Positions 48,089-59,460 of a stretch of 64,000 bases of DNA are shown piece by piece. The translations under genes were made by a program, and so were the position numbers. Position 1 is the first letter of the stretch. Each line of letters begins with the position of its first letter. The notes beneath the pieces were generated by a model, which saw only the letters and a list, made by a program, of their open reading frames with translations, was not told the DNA's origin and made no database searches. Source of the stretch: Pseudoscleropodium purum (Eukaryota > Streptophyta > Bryopsida > Hypnales > Brachytheciaceae); the NCBI GenBank assembly GCA_963969395.1, contig OZ017802.1, positions 6,512,501-6,576,500 on the forward strand. The letters run 5' to 3'.

Positions 48089-48639
48089 TTTCTAAAGGAC
48101 CAAGGCACATTTTAGGCAAAAATTGTGAAAACTACCACTTTCTAGGCAATGAAAAAAAAATGATTTTTTTTCCCTCAAAATTCAATTGTTCAAATTTATA
48201 CTAGACTATAGAAACTTTCAAAAACTTTGACTGTATGGATCGAAAGATTATAATGTTTGAAGTTAGAAAAAAAAAGTTTTTTTTTGTCCTTGCTCAACAA
48301 GGTGATCAAACTTTAACTCCTCCTAGGGTGATATTCTGATACTATACTTGGTTGAGTTTTTTTGACATTTGCATCTTTTTAACATGTAATTTGCATACCT
48401 ACTAAATTTTAGAAGTAGAAGAAGAATTTTGCACATGCTGCCCAAAGTTGCATGAAAAATTTTGGGTAGCATAATTTTTTATCCAAGCACCTAATTGAAA
48501 AAAAAATTATGATTCCTTCCAAGGGGATACATGTTCACACCTTGTGTCAAAATTTAAAAGATATTAATTAAAAATGACTTCATACACACCTACCTGAGAT
48601 CACCTTAATACATTCAACAATCATTGGGGCCTTTTCAGG
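48089..48639 (+). mobile_element. TTAA-flanked element, family E, short copy
   Basis: 551 bp between TTAA at 48085-48088 and 48640-48643. The left end is TTTCTAAAGGACCAAGG and the right-end complement is CCTGAAAAGGCCCCAATG, an imperfect TIR. The interior includes GATTATAATGTTTGAAGTTAG and CCAAGGGGATACATG, shared with 50.1-50.9 kb, and a 3' region (CACCTAATTGAAA..AAAATTAT) shared with family C. Confidence 0.5.
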
Positions 48640-48683
48640 TTAAATTTGACAAAATTTTGACATGAAATTATGATTTCTCTATC

Positions 48684-48963
48684 TATTTTTTATTTTTTAT
48701 TTATTTTTATTTTAACACGAGCAATCGCTATCTAATGATTGGTTGCTACATTTACAGAAGTGGACAGACTCTACTGAGGTTATGCTTATCCTATATTACT
48801 AAGTCCTACATGGGTCAATTCCAGGTGATGGTGAAGTTGGCCCATTTGGGGAATCACTTCAACTTTGGGGCTTTGGCAGAGCTCTGATTGCACTAATATC
48901 TGATAAAATAGGGCCTTGGTTGTACCTTGATGGGGAAGCCCTCTTATCATCTGAGCTAAAAGA
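48684..48963 (-). mobile_element. tRNA-derived SINE
   Basis: On the minus strand the 5' end reads TAGCTCAGATGATAAGAGGG (complement of 48939-48958). This matches the tRNA D-arm and pol III A box, and a degenerate B box GGTACAACC lies 21 nt further on. After about 200 bp of unrelated body it ends in an A-rich tail of the AAAATAAAAATAAAT type (48684-48714). The head, body and tail order is that of plant SINEs. The B box is poor and no clear target duplication was found. Confidence 0.55.
48948..48958 (-). promoter_or_regulatory. Pol III A box of the SINE
   Basis: TAGCTCAGATG on the minus strand, close to the consensus TRGYNNANNNG. Confidence 0.5.
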
Positions 48964-49123
48964 ATACATTGAAAAATTATAATATTAAACTAATATAAAC
49001 AAAACTTCCAATGGAAGAAAAATGTGCACTACTGGGGATCCCTAAACGGAACAGGGTGTTTCTAAAGAGAAATCGTCAAAAATTGTCATTTTTTACTGCA
49101 TTGGTCAAAATTGGTTTTTTTAA

Positions 49124-50043
49124 CCCCTAAAGTCCCGAGGCCATTTTTCTGTCAAAAACCACTCAAATATTCATTTTTTCTGCATGCATCCAAGAAAACA
49201 AAAAAAAAATCATTTTTTTAGAATCTAACCGTAGGATCTTGTACTTCACTTGTCTTAGCTCATATGGTAGAGTTTTCATGAAGTTTGACCGTATAGATTG
49301 GAAGATATTAGCTTTCAAAGTTGCAAAAGAAAGTTTTTTTGAACACCGGCCTGCAATTTTAGATGACTTTGACTGCCATTTGTGGAATTTTTTTTGCACT
49401 ACCAAATTTGAATTAAATTTTTTTTTATGTTGAAGAATTGAGTTGAAAGTCTAAGAAAAAAAATTCTAAAAACACACTTGATTATTATTCTTTAAAAAAA
49501 TGCTAAGTAGAAGTAGATCCAAGATTGGAAAAAAAACTAAATCGTTAATGATTCTAAGATGGGATTGAAAGACAATAATCCCAATGGTGAGATTATTTTA
49601 ACAAGCAAACACAACATTCTCAAAAAAAATTGTGAAAATTTGTGAAAACTGCATTCAAAAATGAATACTATAAGTTATTTTTTCAAGAAGATTGTGAAAT
49701 TGTCCAAAAAATAAGATTGTTGTTAACTTTCTCATTATTAGTTCAAATAGAACGAATCAAAGCTTCACATGTAGACAAAAAAAAACATTTAAAGGGAATT
49801 TTTTTTTAATTTATTTTGATTTTTTGTGATTTTTTTGGTATTATGCACCAAGTTCAGTTTTAGGCTTTTTGTGGTATAAATTTTACTCCCGAGCACCAAT
49901 TGAAATAAAAATTATATTCCCACATAGATAATCAGTTTTTCTATCTTACAAGAAAGTTTCATAACAATTCATCAAAATTTGAGGGCATAGGAACCTACCC
50001 AAAATCTGATTTGTGTCCCAAGGGGACAATGGGAATTTAGGGG
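49124..50043 (+). mobile_element. TTAA-flanked element, family C, best copy
   Basis: 920 bp between TTAA at 49120-49123 and 50044-50047. The left end is CCCCTAAAGTCCCGAGG and the right-end complement is CCCCTAAATTCCCATTG. It is collinear with 37.7-38.6 kb and, reversed, with 26.7-27.6 kb. No coding capacity. Both flanking TTAA sites are intact. Confidence 0.75.
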
Positions 50044-50139
50044 TTAATATTATTTTTATTTTTTTAACTTCAATTACATAGAAATGTAATAGACTATTGC
50101 AAAAATGTGTAGAGAAAAATTTCATTCTCACTATCCATT

Positions 50140-50944
50140 CTCACTATAGGGATTGTTCAAAAGATTGTAATGTTTGAAGTGAGAAAAAGAAAACTTCCTT
50201 TCATTCCTCCAAAATAGGGTAAACAAGCTTTGAGTTCTCTTGGAGAAAAAAGTTTTATTCTACACAAAACAAATTTTAGACTATAGACCATCTAATTCTA
50301 CTTCTTCTAAGGTACACTCTTGTAAAAATTTGAAAGCAAATATAAGGGGTTTACCTTATTCTAAATCACCTTGGAATACAAAGAAGTTAAGTAAATTAGC
50401 AATATATTAATCATCTTTTGATGATTTCTTGTATAGTGAGAATTTTTTTTGGTTTGAAATCCAAATATTGGAAACTATTTTGAGTTAGAGTTAAGCATTT
50501 GAAACGTGTGAAAGATTTTCAAGGATTTTGAGAGTTCAAATTCCAAGATAATAGTATATGTAGGTAAATTTTTTTTTTCAAACTTGCCTAGCACGTTTAA
50601 TAGGATTTGGAGTTTTCTTTGAAAAAGAATTTTGCACTTGTAGTAGTAGTTATTCTTACAATTGCATATTATATCATATTAGTTACACACATGTGGAATT
50701 TCAAAAGTAAATGTGGAATTTAGCAAAAGATGTCAAAACTATCCAAATTTCTTGAATTTTTCAAGTAACGTAACTTTAGATTTGGCAATCCAATTGGAAT
50801 GTTTTTTTTGTAAACTCCCATGAAGGGGATGAATGTCTCCATGTTGTATCAAATTTTCAGAAATATTTGTTCAATTTTTTAGTTTGTCACAATCTCCCCA
50901 AATTCCAATTGTCCAATGATTGCACATTCAGTCATCTTTAGTGG
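50140..50944 (+). mobile_element. TTAA-type element, family E, 5'-incomplete copy
   Basis: The right end CATCTTTAGTGG is followed by TTAA (50945-50948). The interior shares GATTGTAATGTTTGAAGTGAG, AAGAATTTTGCAC and GAAGGGGATGAATG..CC.TGT.TCAAA with 48.1-48.6 kb. No left TIR was found. Confidence 0.45.
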
Positions 50945-50948
50945 TTAA

Positions 50949-53700
50949 ACCAAACTGGATCCATGAACAGAGTAGATTTTTCAATACGCTCCAATTGCTG
51001 GCCCATTCTGATAAGTCAATTATCGTCACTTCCTATTGCATTGCAGCAGAACGTAACATAACTTAGAAAGAAAGTGAGAGGTTCCTCAATAAGGTGCACG
51101 GAATTAAACCTGAGGATGCTTTAGTGCTTGAAAAACATGGATGATTTTGAAAAATGGATGATTGGATGAAGTGTGTAAATGTTGATGAACTTGGTCAGGA
51201 CTTGCCAGTGAACAAGTGATCAATGATATCAGTAATCCAGGGCCTACCAAGGTGATAGTTTTGAAAAGTGGCATCCCATAAATAATTCTCCTACCTTCTT
51301 TGGTTGGCCGCGGAAGGTGTCAAAACTTTTTTGAGTGTGGCCAATTTTGTATGACCAGGGGACGTACAGTACAGTCTCTGTCCATCACCTTTCTCAACGT
51401 CAATCTTCATTCCATCCAAGAATCAATATAATGCTATATAATGTAATAGAATAGGATTATAAATCAAATAAACAAACCAAACAAATCAACAACTATCAAT
51501 AAAATTGGTGCACGCAATCAGATGCAGACTCAGACATGCCCTGAGTTCAAGTCCATGTGTGTGCACATTTGGCCGGTTTGGGGGAGTTCTGCTCGAGGAT
51601 GTCAATCTTTCTTGAAAAGATTCCCCCCCTTTTTTCAATCTCAAAAATCAACCCAACCCTATGACCCAACCGCGAGAGTGCGAACACTCATAAGTTATTA
51701 TAATAATAATCAGTAAGTGGTTGATTGCTGGCTTTCACATTGGCCTCCGAGATGAGATGCGATGCGATGGGTGGATCGACCAACCCGTGTGTGGAAGTGA
51801 TGGATGTGGCATCAATGGCGTAGGGCTTGGGCATCCTTGGGCATCCGGCCAAGCCAAGCCATCCCATCCCATAATAGGAAACAGTCCTTCAGGTAAGGTA
51901 TAATTTCCACCCCAGTTTGTTTGTTTGGGAATCATGGCCACCGGCCAAAAAGAGCAGGCAAGCCAAAGGGGGTCCCATGGGCAGGTGGGCAACCTAGGCT
52001 AGGCAGGCTAGGCTAGCTTGCTACTGCTGTGGCAGAAGTGAGGGTAGGGCTACAGATTCATTCATGTCTGCTCGACATTTGACATCAAACAAAAGGCAAG
52101 GCGGGTGGGGTGCAATGCAGGGCAACCCCAGGTTCACGATAATGCACGCACGCAGGTCAAACTGAAGGCCAGGCCAGGCCCGGCTGGGGGATTGCGAGAT
52201 TGCATCCAGACAGCCAGTCAGGTACACTCCCCAAATTCCTCCCTTTCGCAATTGGATATGGCCTAGCTAGCTACTATCTACATGCATGCAAGATTTCAGT
52301 GAATCCCACATGTTCTGAGTTTGTAGATAAAAAGGTGCCAACAAAAAAATGACAATCATCCAAATTTCACCCATTTTTGTATAATATTCATCCACAGTCA
52401 TGAGCTCACATTCATCCACAATCATGAGATCGCATTCATCCAAATTTGATTCAAAATCATCCCCTGCTCCTGAGAGGCAGACCCCTCTTCCCACTTCTCT
52501 GTCTAAGGCAATGGACACAAGTTCTGTAAGGATCTGATAAACTCTGTTGATGGCTGTCCATCTCGAGGGAAGATTGGGAAGAGCTGAGCAAGCGAGCGTA
52601 TCATGGCTTCTTCTTCTTCTTCTCCATACCTAAGCTTACCTCTACTGAGAAGTCCACATGGATCTCCCTAATTCCCAAAACGCGGATTCCACAGCCAGTG
52701 GGTATGGGGAGGCAGGAATGCGTGCCGCAAAACAGCAACAGTTCTGCTGCCACCCAAGACAGTTTCAAAACCCCTGTGGCGGGCAATGAAGTTGCTTCCA
52801 GGGGGAGGCTCCGCTTCCGCATTTTCCCATGATTGGAAGTCTTGATGGCCATGAAGCCAAAAGGTGAGCCGCCAAACCGTCCAAAGACCAACTCTTCCGT
52901 GGCAGGCATCCTCCCCCAACTGCACGCCACTAGCTCATTTCCAAATAATAAATTCGTAAAAATTTAAAAAAATTTAAAAATAAAAAAGCGCCTTGTCTCC
53001 TCTTGTGCTCTTGCTTTCTTTCCAAGCACTTTACATGCCTGGGTGTGGGGTGGTGTGGTGTGGGGTGGCATGCTAGCTTAGCTTAGCTCCCCTCCAAATA
53101 TATTCAATTTCCATAAATGATTTCAGTCCATTCCAAATTTCAATTCAGATTTTTTCCCACCCCACAGCCGACTGGTTTGAAAATGGAGTGGCTGGAAGCG
53201 AAGGTGGGCTGAATTAATGAACTTTCGGTAAGAGTGGAAATGTTCATCTACAAAGACGGCCTTGGGCCTTTCCTTTGATTGCTACTGACTGACTGATGGG
53301 AGGGGTGGGAGGAGCACACAACAAGCTACCAATGGAAGCTGCAGACTCGGTGAGGGTGGGAGGCCAGGGTAGTACGTTACTCTTCTTACTAGTAAATCCA
53401 ACCAGTTGCCTACCCAACCCAACCTGTCTGCCTCCGAGCAGCAGTGGGGCGTTTGGGGCCGCAGGTTTTGGGTTGCTCTTTGGTCCCACTTTGGTCCCAC
53501 TTTCGGAATTGCACACTTCCAAAAGAAAAACAAAGGGATGGTATGATTGTAGGGACGCACGTTGCTTGGTTGGTTGGTCCAGCCAGCAAAAACAGCAAAA
53601 GTGCCCAACATTGCGACATCTCACCTGCCCCGACCTTCTTCACAGGACGGGGCTATAGAAATTAGGGTATTTTAAATTACCCCTATAGAAGGAAGGAAGG
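50949..53700. other. Longest GC-rich island; candidate gene-proximal DNA
   Basis: GC and CpG content rise clearly, especially at 51.7-53.65 kb. Overlapping open frames occur on both strands; the longest are 126 codons minus (53244-53624) and 120 codons plus (53296-53658). None shows a domain. A short plus-strand frame with a true ATG at 52603 starts MASSSSSPYLSLPLL, like a plastid-targeting peptide, but stops after 22 codons. A (TTC)n run lies at about 52606-52622. I see no supported gene. Confidence 0.4.
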
Positions 53701-54349
53701 AGAAAAGCAGCAGCCTTTGGAGCAGGTTATTAGCATGCACAGTCAGGAAAGTTAGAGTTTCCATGAGGAGATAACTTATATTAAGCTTAACGGTGGAATC
53801 ACTTTCATTGAGTGGTGGTGTTCGTACTAATAAGTATGAGTGGTTCATGGGCCTCCCGGGAGCATTGACTCAGAAATAGTTGTTTTAACTTGTAAGTAAG
53901 CAATGGTTTTGGATTTTGATTCTCTGCTGAAATTCACTAACATGCACGACATGCATGACTCAATTTGGGGTTTAATGTGAACCAGACCCATTAGTATCAC
54001 CACCCTTCTCGATTCTGTCCTCACGTACAAATATTGGTGTACATTGAGTTCATGTCTGAAATGTATCCTGTGGGAAGATGAGGGCAGTAATGAGAAGGAT
54101 GGTGCTAATAGGTTAGTTCACCTTTTTATGATGTTGTTTGATTTGACTTCACACTCAAAATGAAGGTTGGATGGATTTCGCACTACCTCATGGATCCAAC
54201 CTTCAAATTTCCAATTCCCTGTTGGTAAAAGATGATATAGTAGAAGAAATCCTCCCTTCTCCCTCCAAAAAAAAATAGAAAAAAAGAAAAGAAGGAAAAA
54301 TTTCATTGTGGGTAGTGAAATATAGTTTGCATATATGACCTTGAGTTTA

Positions 54350-54587
54350 GGTAGGAGGTACTAATAGCATCTAAGTACTTAGGTTTAAAAGTGTCCTTTA
54401 ACATAGAAGTATTTAAGGGAGTTTTAAATATATAAACCACACCAATGGTGAATATAACACTTTTAGAGACTTGTGCCATTTCAACTTCCAAAAAAATAAT
54501 AAACCAAATTTATGTAGTTCATATGCTTCTAAAAAAATGAGGTCAATTTATAAATGGTCGTGAAATGAGCTATACGGACCCCCTACC
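54350..54587 (+). mobile_element. TWA-flanked MITE, family G, copy 4 (best TSD)
   Basis: 238 bp with TTA at 54347-54349 and 54588-54590. The left end is GGTAGGAGGT and the right-end complement is GGTAGGGGGT. The interior ACACTTTTAGAGACTTGTGCC.TTTCA matches the 45.3-kb copy. The 3-bp TTA duplication and G-rich TIR fit PIF/Harbinger derivatives. Confidence 0.65.
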
Positions 54588-54590
54588 TTA

Positions 54591-56188
54591 GATACAAACC
54601 AATCAATGTTAGAATGCCAAAGAAATTAGTATTGTATCAATTTCCTTGTAGATTTTAATGAGTCATATGAAGGGAGATAATAATATTAGTTGTTGACAAT
54701 CAAAAATAATTTAAGATCTTGTTTGTTAATGAAAATGTTATTTGGAGATCTCATGACCTATTCAAGGAGCTATACTACAAGACATTGTGTCCTTGTAGCA
54801 CTAGCTCACTTCTCAAGTAAGATAATCATTCAAACTTTCTCTATAATGTCACAAAAAATAGTAATGCTATCAATGCAAAGCCCCCTTTGGTCCACAACCA
54901 ATGAGTATTTGTTGCAATATTACTACTTTTCATTGATAGCATAAAATTTTCCATCAAATTTTTTTATTTATATTACAACAATTCAAGAGTCTCTTCTAAA
55001 TATAAATTAGAATTTTTCATAATTATTAAATGTTCAAAATTCAACAAATAGACAAATTAGAATAGACATATAGGCAACACGCAATTTAGGAAACATTGCA
55101 AATGATTTTCTTCCTTTATCATATTTTCAATATTAGTAAACAAATTACCTTTTTGCATAAGCTCTAAGGATACAAGACTATTGCTAAATGTTACATTTAA
55201 CTACTTTTGGATTATTCAATAAATTTTGAACAAAGATCTTGGGATCTTTTGAATGTGGGATCTCCTAATCCTAGAATGTTTGTATAGATCTTTGAATGTT
55301 TTGTATTGATTTCCTAATGTTTTTTTGGCACAAATGAAATTAGAATTCCATTGCAAAAGAAGAGTATATACCATCCAGCCGCAAGCAACTTGGTCAAGAA
55401 AAAAAATCCCACCTGACCCCAGACACACGTCACTTGACACTCAACAAGACACCATAGACCGGGGCAAAGCAACACAGACACCTTGAGGCCAAATTGAGCT
55501 AAACCACCAAGCAACAAAGGAGTCGCAAGTGGAGGGATCAAGTTCATGGGGGCTAGAGATTTCCCAATGTTTTGCATAATCTCTTGATGATCATTTTTTC
55601 CCTCCCAATGACCATTATTAATTGTGGACTTCCAAAAGACTAAAAATAGTTAAATGTGGCATCTAACTACTTAATAAAGGTATGTTGCTCTATGAGTCAA
55701 AGAATCAAACAAAAAACTTAAAAAGTTGGATCGGCATGTATAAACAATTTGTTAAAGTTAATTTTCTAGTTGTCAATTAGATCATGAGTGCAATCTTCAA
55801 TGCATTGCACTGGAGATAGAAATTTTGGGACACATGAACTGCTATATTTTTATATTTAGTGAAAAAATTAGTTGAAGGATCTTTAGGATAATAGTGTCCA
55901 TTTCTCCAAAATAAATCAATTTCATAATCATGAAGTTCAACTAAGAAAAATTCCATTTAAGAAAATAATTAACTATAATAGTATAAAAAGGTCATAAACT
56001 ATAAACTTTTAAGAATTCAAGAGTTCAGATGTTGGGATCCACTAAATTCAAATGGTTGTATTTTATTTATAAAACACTATTTTTTAAAGAATTACTTTGC
56101 AATTTATTAAGGAAAAATTTTCATTATTATTTTAGCCTAAAACAATAATTTTTAGTATTTATAATGATAGAAGAACTTTGAAAGATTT
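54591..56188. other. AT-rich intergenic DNA, nothing recognised
   Basis: A more complex patch at about 55310-55580 has minus-strand frames of 74-87 codons without recognisable domains. I find no support for a gene. Confidence 0.4.
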
Positions 56189-56192
56189 TTAA

Positions 56193-57232
56193 TCCCTAAA
56201 AGTTCCTTACACCATTTTTTGAAATTATAGATATTTTGGGTAGCTCATTTCAAATGGAATTTTCATTTTTTTTCTTTGAAATTTTCATAGAACATGTAGT
56301 CAAGGAGTAACTTTAAGTCCCAATAATTTTCATAACTTTTTACTACATGGTTAAAATGTTATTGCATGATATGTAGTTTTCATGCTACAGCTGGTAGTTC
56401 AAAAAAATTCTAAGAAATCACTTTCTTTAGAAATAAAAATTTGAAATTGGTTTTCTAGATTTATGCATATGTGGAAAGCTTTGAATCATTCCATTTGGAT
56501 TAATGACATGAAAGTTATGAGGAATTTTAGTTTGTGGGCAACTATGGATTCTCCACTCTAAAATAAATTTTGAAGTCCTTTATTTAACTCAATTTTTAAT
56601 ATTTTTTGAAAAATAAATAAGTTGCAAGATGAAGATTGTATATTAAAAAATTACAATTATTGGAATTGAATTTTTTTTTGAAACAAGCTTGTTGAAGAAA
56701 CACACTACAAGGGATCCATCAGGGAGAGAGGCTAATTTCACTCTAGGTGGAGAACTTGTTGGGGATTGACAATTTTGAATTCCATAATAAAATTCTTAAC
56801 AATTTAGTATTTAAATATTTTGAATCAGTCTCTACTTCTTTCTACTTACTATATTTTTTCTATATGTTGTACAATTCCAAATGATCTTAAAGTTTTCAAA
56901 CATGTAGCCAATTTGCCTTGAAAAAAGAGTCCAAAGATGTACAATCATTTTTGAGATTTTTTCATACAAATGTCACCTTGTGAAAGTGCAGCTGCTCATA
57001 TTTTTGGAGGGCTAGAAAATGGATTTTTTATCAATTCAAACACCAATATCTTGCAATCTACATGGTGGAAATTTCTTGAAATATTTTCCACATTGTCTCA
57101 AATCAGTGTACTAAAAGATTCTATGGTTAAGTGTCTCCAATTTTGTTTTTAAAAACAAAATTTGGTGCTTGCACTAGAAATGACAATTTTGAAGCATTTT
57201 TTGGTTAAAACATAGTAAAAAACCTTTAGGGA
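56193..57232 (+). mobile_element. TTAA-type element, family A, copy with a 95-bp insert
   Basis: The left end TCCCTAAAAGTTCCTTAC follows TTAA (56189-56192). The right-end complement is TCCCTAAAGGTTTTTTACTATG, with the flank decayed to TTTG. It is collinear with family A throughout. The total of 1040 bp is about 110 bp longer than the intact copy, largely because of an insert at 56670-56764. Confidence 0.75.
56670..56764 (-). mobile_element. Short retroposed fragment inside family A
   Basis: Absent from the other family A copies. It is bounded by ATTGA at 56665-56669 and 56765-56769. It begins on the plus strand with a T9 run, so the minus strand reads as about 85 bp of unrelated sequence ending in poly-A. 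It could be a truncated SINE or LINE tail. Confidence 0.5.
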
Positions 57233-57236
57233 TTTG

Positions 57237-57900
57237 AGTACATAAAAGTATAAGATATAGATATAGTTGAAAACTTTTGATATGAAAAATAGATGTGATA
57301 AAAATTGATATTCTATGCTTTTCAAAATGGTTGCATTGTTAGATCATTCATAAAATTATAGATTTAAACTTGCAAATGAGAAAATATTTTATAATTCTTT
57401 TTGGCAAGTTTTGAATTTTACTTTGCTATACATTTTTAAGTTTAGGCTTTTTTCATATTGTGAAATTAGGAGTTGATTAGGTACAATAATTCTAAATATT
57501 GTATTAATTAGTTTGAAGTTTCTGAGGTGTTCATGTCCTCAAGTTTAAGGTTGTATATAGTACATATACTTATTCATTTTGAACAAATTGCCTCTATCAT
57601 AGTATATAAATAAAAATGTTCATTAGTCACTTGTGAGCCCAGTAGTTGTCACCTGGGCTTTAAATTTTATTTTATTTTATTTTTTCTACTTTAGCTCATT
57701 TTTATAGCCTTTTGAGTCCAAAAGGCCTAAAAAGCATGTTAATATTGTATTAGTGGAAGTCCCAACAATTGTAGAGTGTTATTTCCCGACAATCTAGAAG
57801 TGCTCTAAGCACTTTTTAGTGTCTAAATAGAAGTCTAGTATGTCAATTAGGAGTTTGAGATAGATTTGAACCCTAGTAGACAAAGTCATAAAAGAGACTT
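57237..57900. other. AT-rich intergenic DNA
   Basis: Nothing recognised beyond a small AGCCCAG/CTGGGCT inverted repeat near 57636. Confidence 0.4.
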
Positions 57901-59460
57901 ATTATAGATAATTATTGGATTTACACAAATCCACCGATTCACGAGGACATGCACTAAAAATTGAAAGAAGGTGTTTTAGCATAAAAACATGCTAGGAACT
58001 CAACAACGAAGTTTGTTCATGAAGATTCCCTCATATAGGAATGATTCTTCCCCAAAAGAATTAAATACAAGAGGTAAAGAATTTAGATTTCTCCGCATTT
58101 GATGCAAGTAAACACATAAACTTGCAATTAGCATTTGGGATCTTCCTAAAGGTTGCTCAAAAAGTTTCATAATTTTCCACATTGCAAAAGATGACTCTAT
58201 AGGAAGTCAATTGCGTTTACCAAAAATTGGAAATTCATAGAAATGATCTAAGTAGCGGTAAAATCCCACTAAAAATTAGGGTAGTATATTTTAGCTTAAA
58301 TAAATTCCAAGCTAGATTTCAAGACATTCTGACATTGATAAGTATAAGAATTGGCAGCAACACTAGATTTTAATGGTTTTTAAAAACATTCGATGAGTTG
58401 ACTGGCGTACCAGGTACATATGGTGTCCAAATGAAGTAAACTTGGACTCTTTGTTTACTATATTGGACCGTTTAAACAACCTAGGATAGTCAAAACCTTG
58501 AGAAAATATAAATTCCAATATTTGAATTTTCAACCTTTTCACTGACTTGCCATTCGCTAGCTTTAGCTTGCGAAGTAGTTTAGAAAGTAGGGGTAGGGAT
58601 CTTCTTAGCTACTTTGGGCCTTTTAAAGACAATGGCGCAATCAATTTTGCATTTGGAGCATTTCTCCAAAAGTAAGAACAATCACAACAATAGTATAGAA
58701 TTTTGATTGAAGTTAATTTGGATTTACGTAGGAGTAGATGTAGGTGATTTGAAAGGGGTTGGGGGCCTTGAAAAAGTATAAAAGGTCCTCACCTTGTCTC
58801 TCATTCCATCCCTTTTTTTCATTTGTCTTTTTGGTCATTCGAGGTCATGTGAGACCTCATTGCTTTTTGTTTGGCCAAAATGTAACCACATTGTTGGAAT
58901 TTCAATGATTTGCCCAAATCCTTGTTTGAATTGCGCTTTGGAGCCATTTTTCTCTTGATTTCTAAACCATCTTTTGTATTTGAGCCCATTTCAAAGAACG
59001 TTAAGGTCCCTTTGGAGAGCTTGCTAAGCATCGTGTTTGGAGTCGTTTTTGAAGTATTTGATTGTTTTGGATGTTCTTTGTACTAACACCAAGGATATTT
59101 GAGCTGAATTCTAGCAATGCCGTTAGCTTGAATACCTTGGAGCTTGCCTTATTGTATTTCAAATATCTTTATTTATTAATTTTTTTCCATTTGAGTTCTT
59201 GTGCAGGATTTCCAACCATTGGTGTGTGAACATCCCCCTAAAGCTTTGAAATTGGAATACATGGTCCAAAATGTATTATTTGGAGCCAATTGAGGAGATC
59301 TTGGGTTGGATCTAGGACTCTCAAACGTCCTTATATAATAGAATTTTTACAAAAGTATTTGATGTTAAGCCCCCTAATATAGCGAAGCTTTTGTCCTTAG
59401 CGTTATTCTTTATAGTTTATGTCACCTTTCCAAAAAACAGGTGAAAGCCCAGAGACAGCA
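57900..59460 (+). repeat. Putative LTR-like remnant with promoter, copy 2
   Basis: The segment 57.95-58.45 kb is collinear with 18.75-19.2 kb, and TATAAAA at 58777-58783 corresponds to the TATA box at 19888. The downstream sequence is GC-richer and T-rich, like an R/U5 region. No LTR termini or internal retroviral-type genes were found. Confidence 0.4.
58777..58783 (+). promoter_or_regulatory. TATA box of LTR-like copy 2
   Basis: TATAAAA followed by GGTCCTCACC and a CT-rich region. Confidence 0.4.

Noticed and set aside
48900..48963. Possible tRNA gene
   Set aside because: Only the D-arm/A-box part fits. No anticodon arm or acceptor pairing can be drawn, and an A-rich tail follows, so a SINE is the better explanation.
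52601..52930. 109-codon minus-strand frame
   Set aside because: It ends in lysines read from the (TTC)n run and overlaps plausible frames on the other strand. No family recognised.
53244..53658. Longest overlapping open frames (126 codons minus, 120 codons plus)
   Set aside because: They overlap each other in opposite directions in GC-rich DNA, show no domain or conserved motif, and are of a length expected by chance there.
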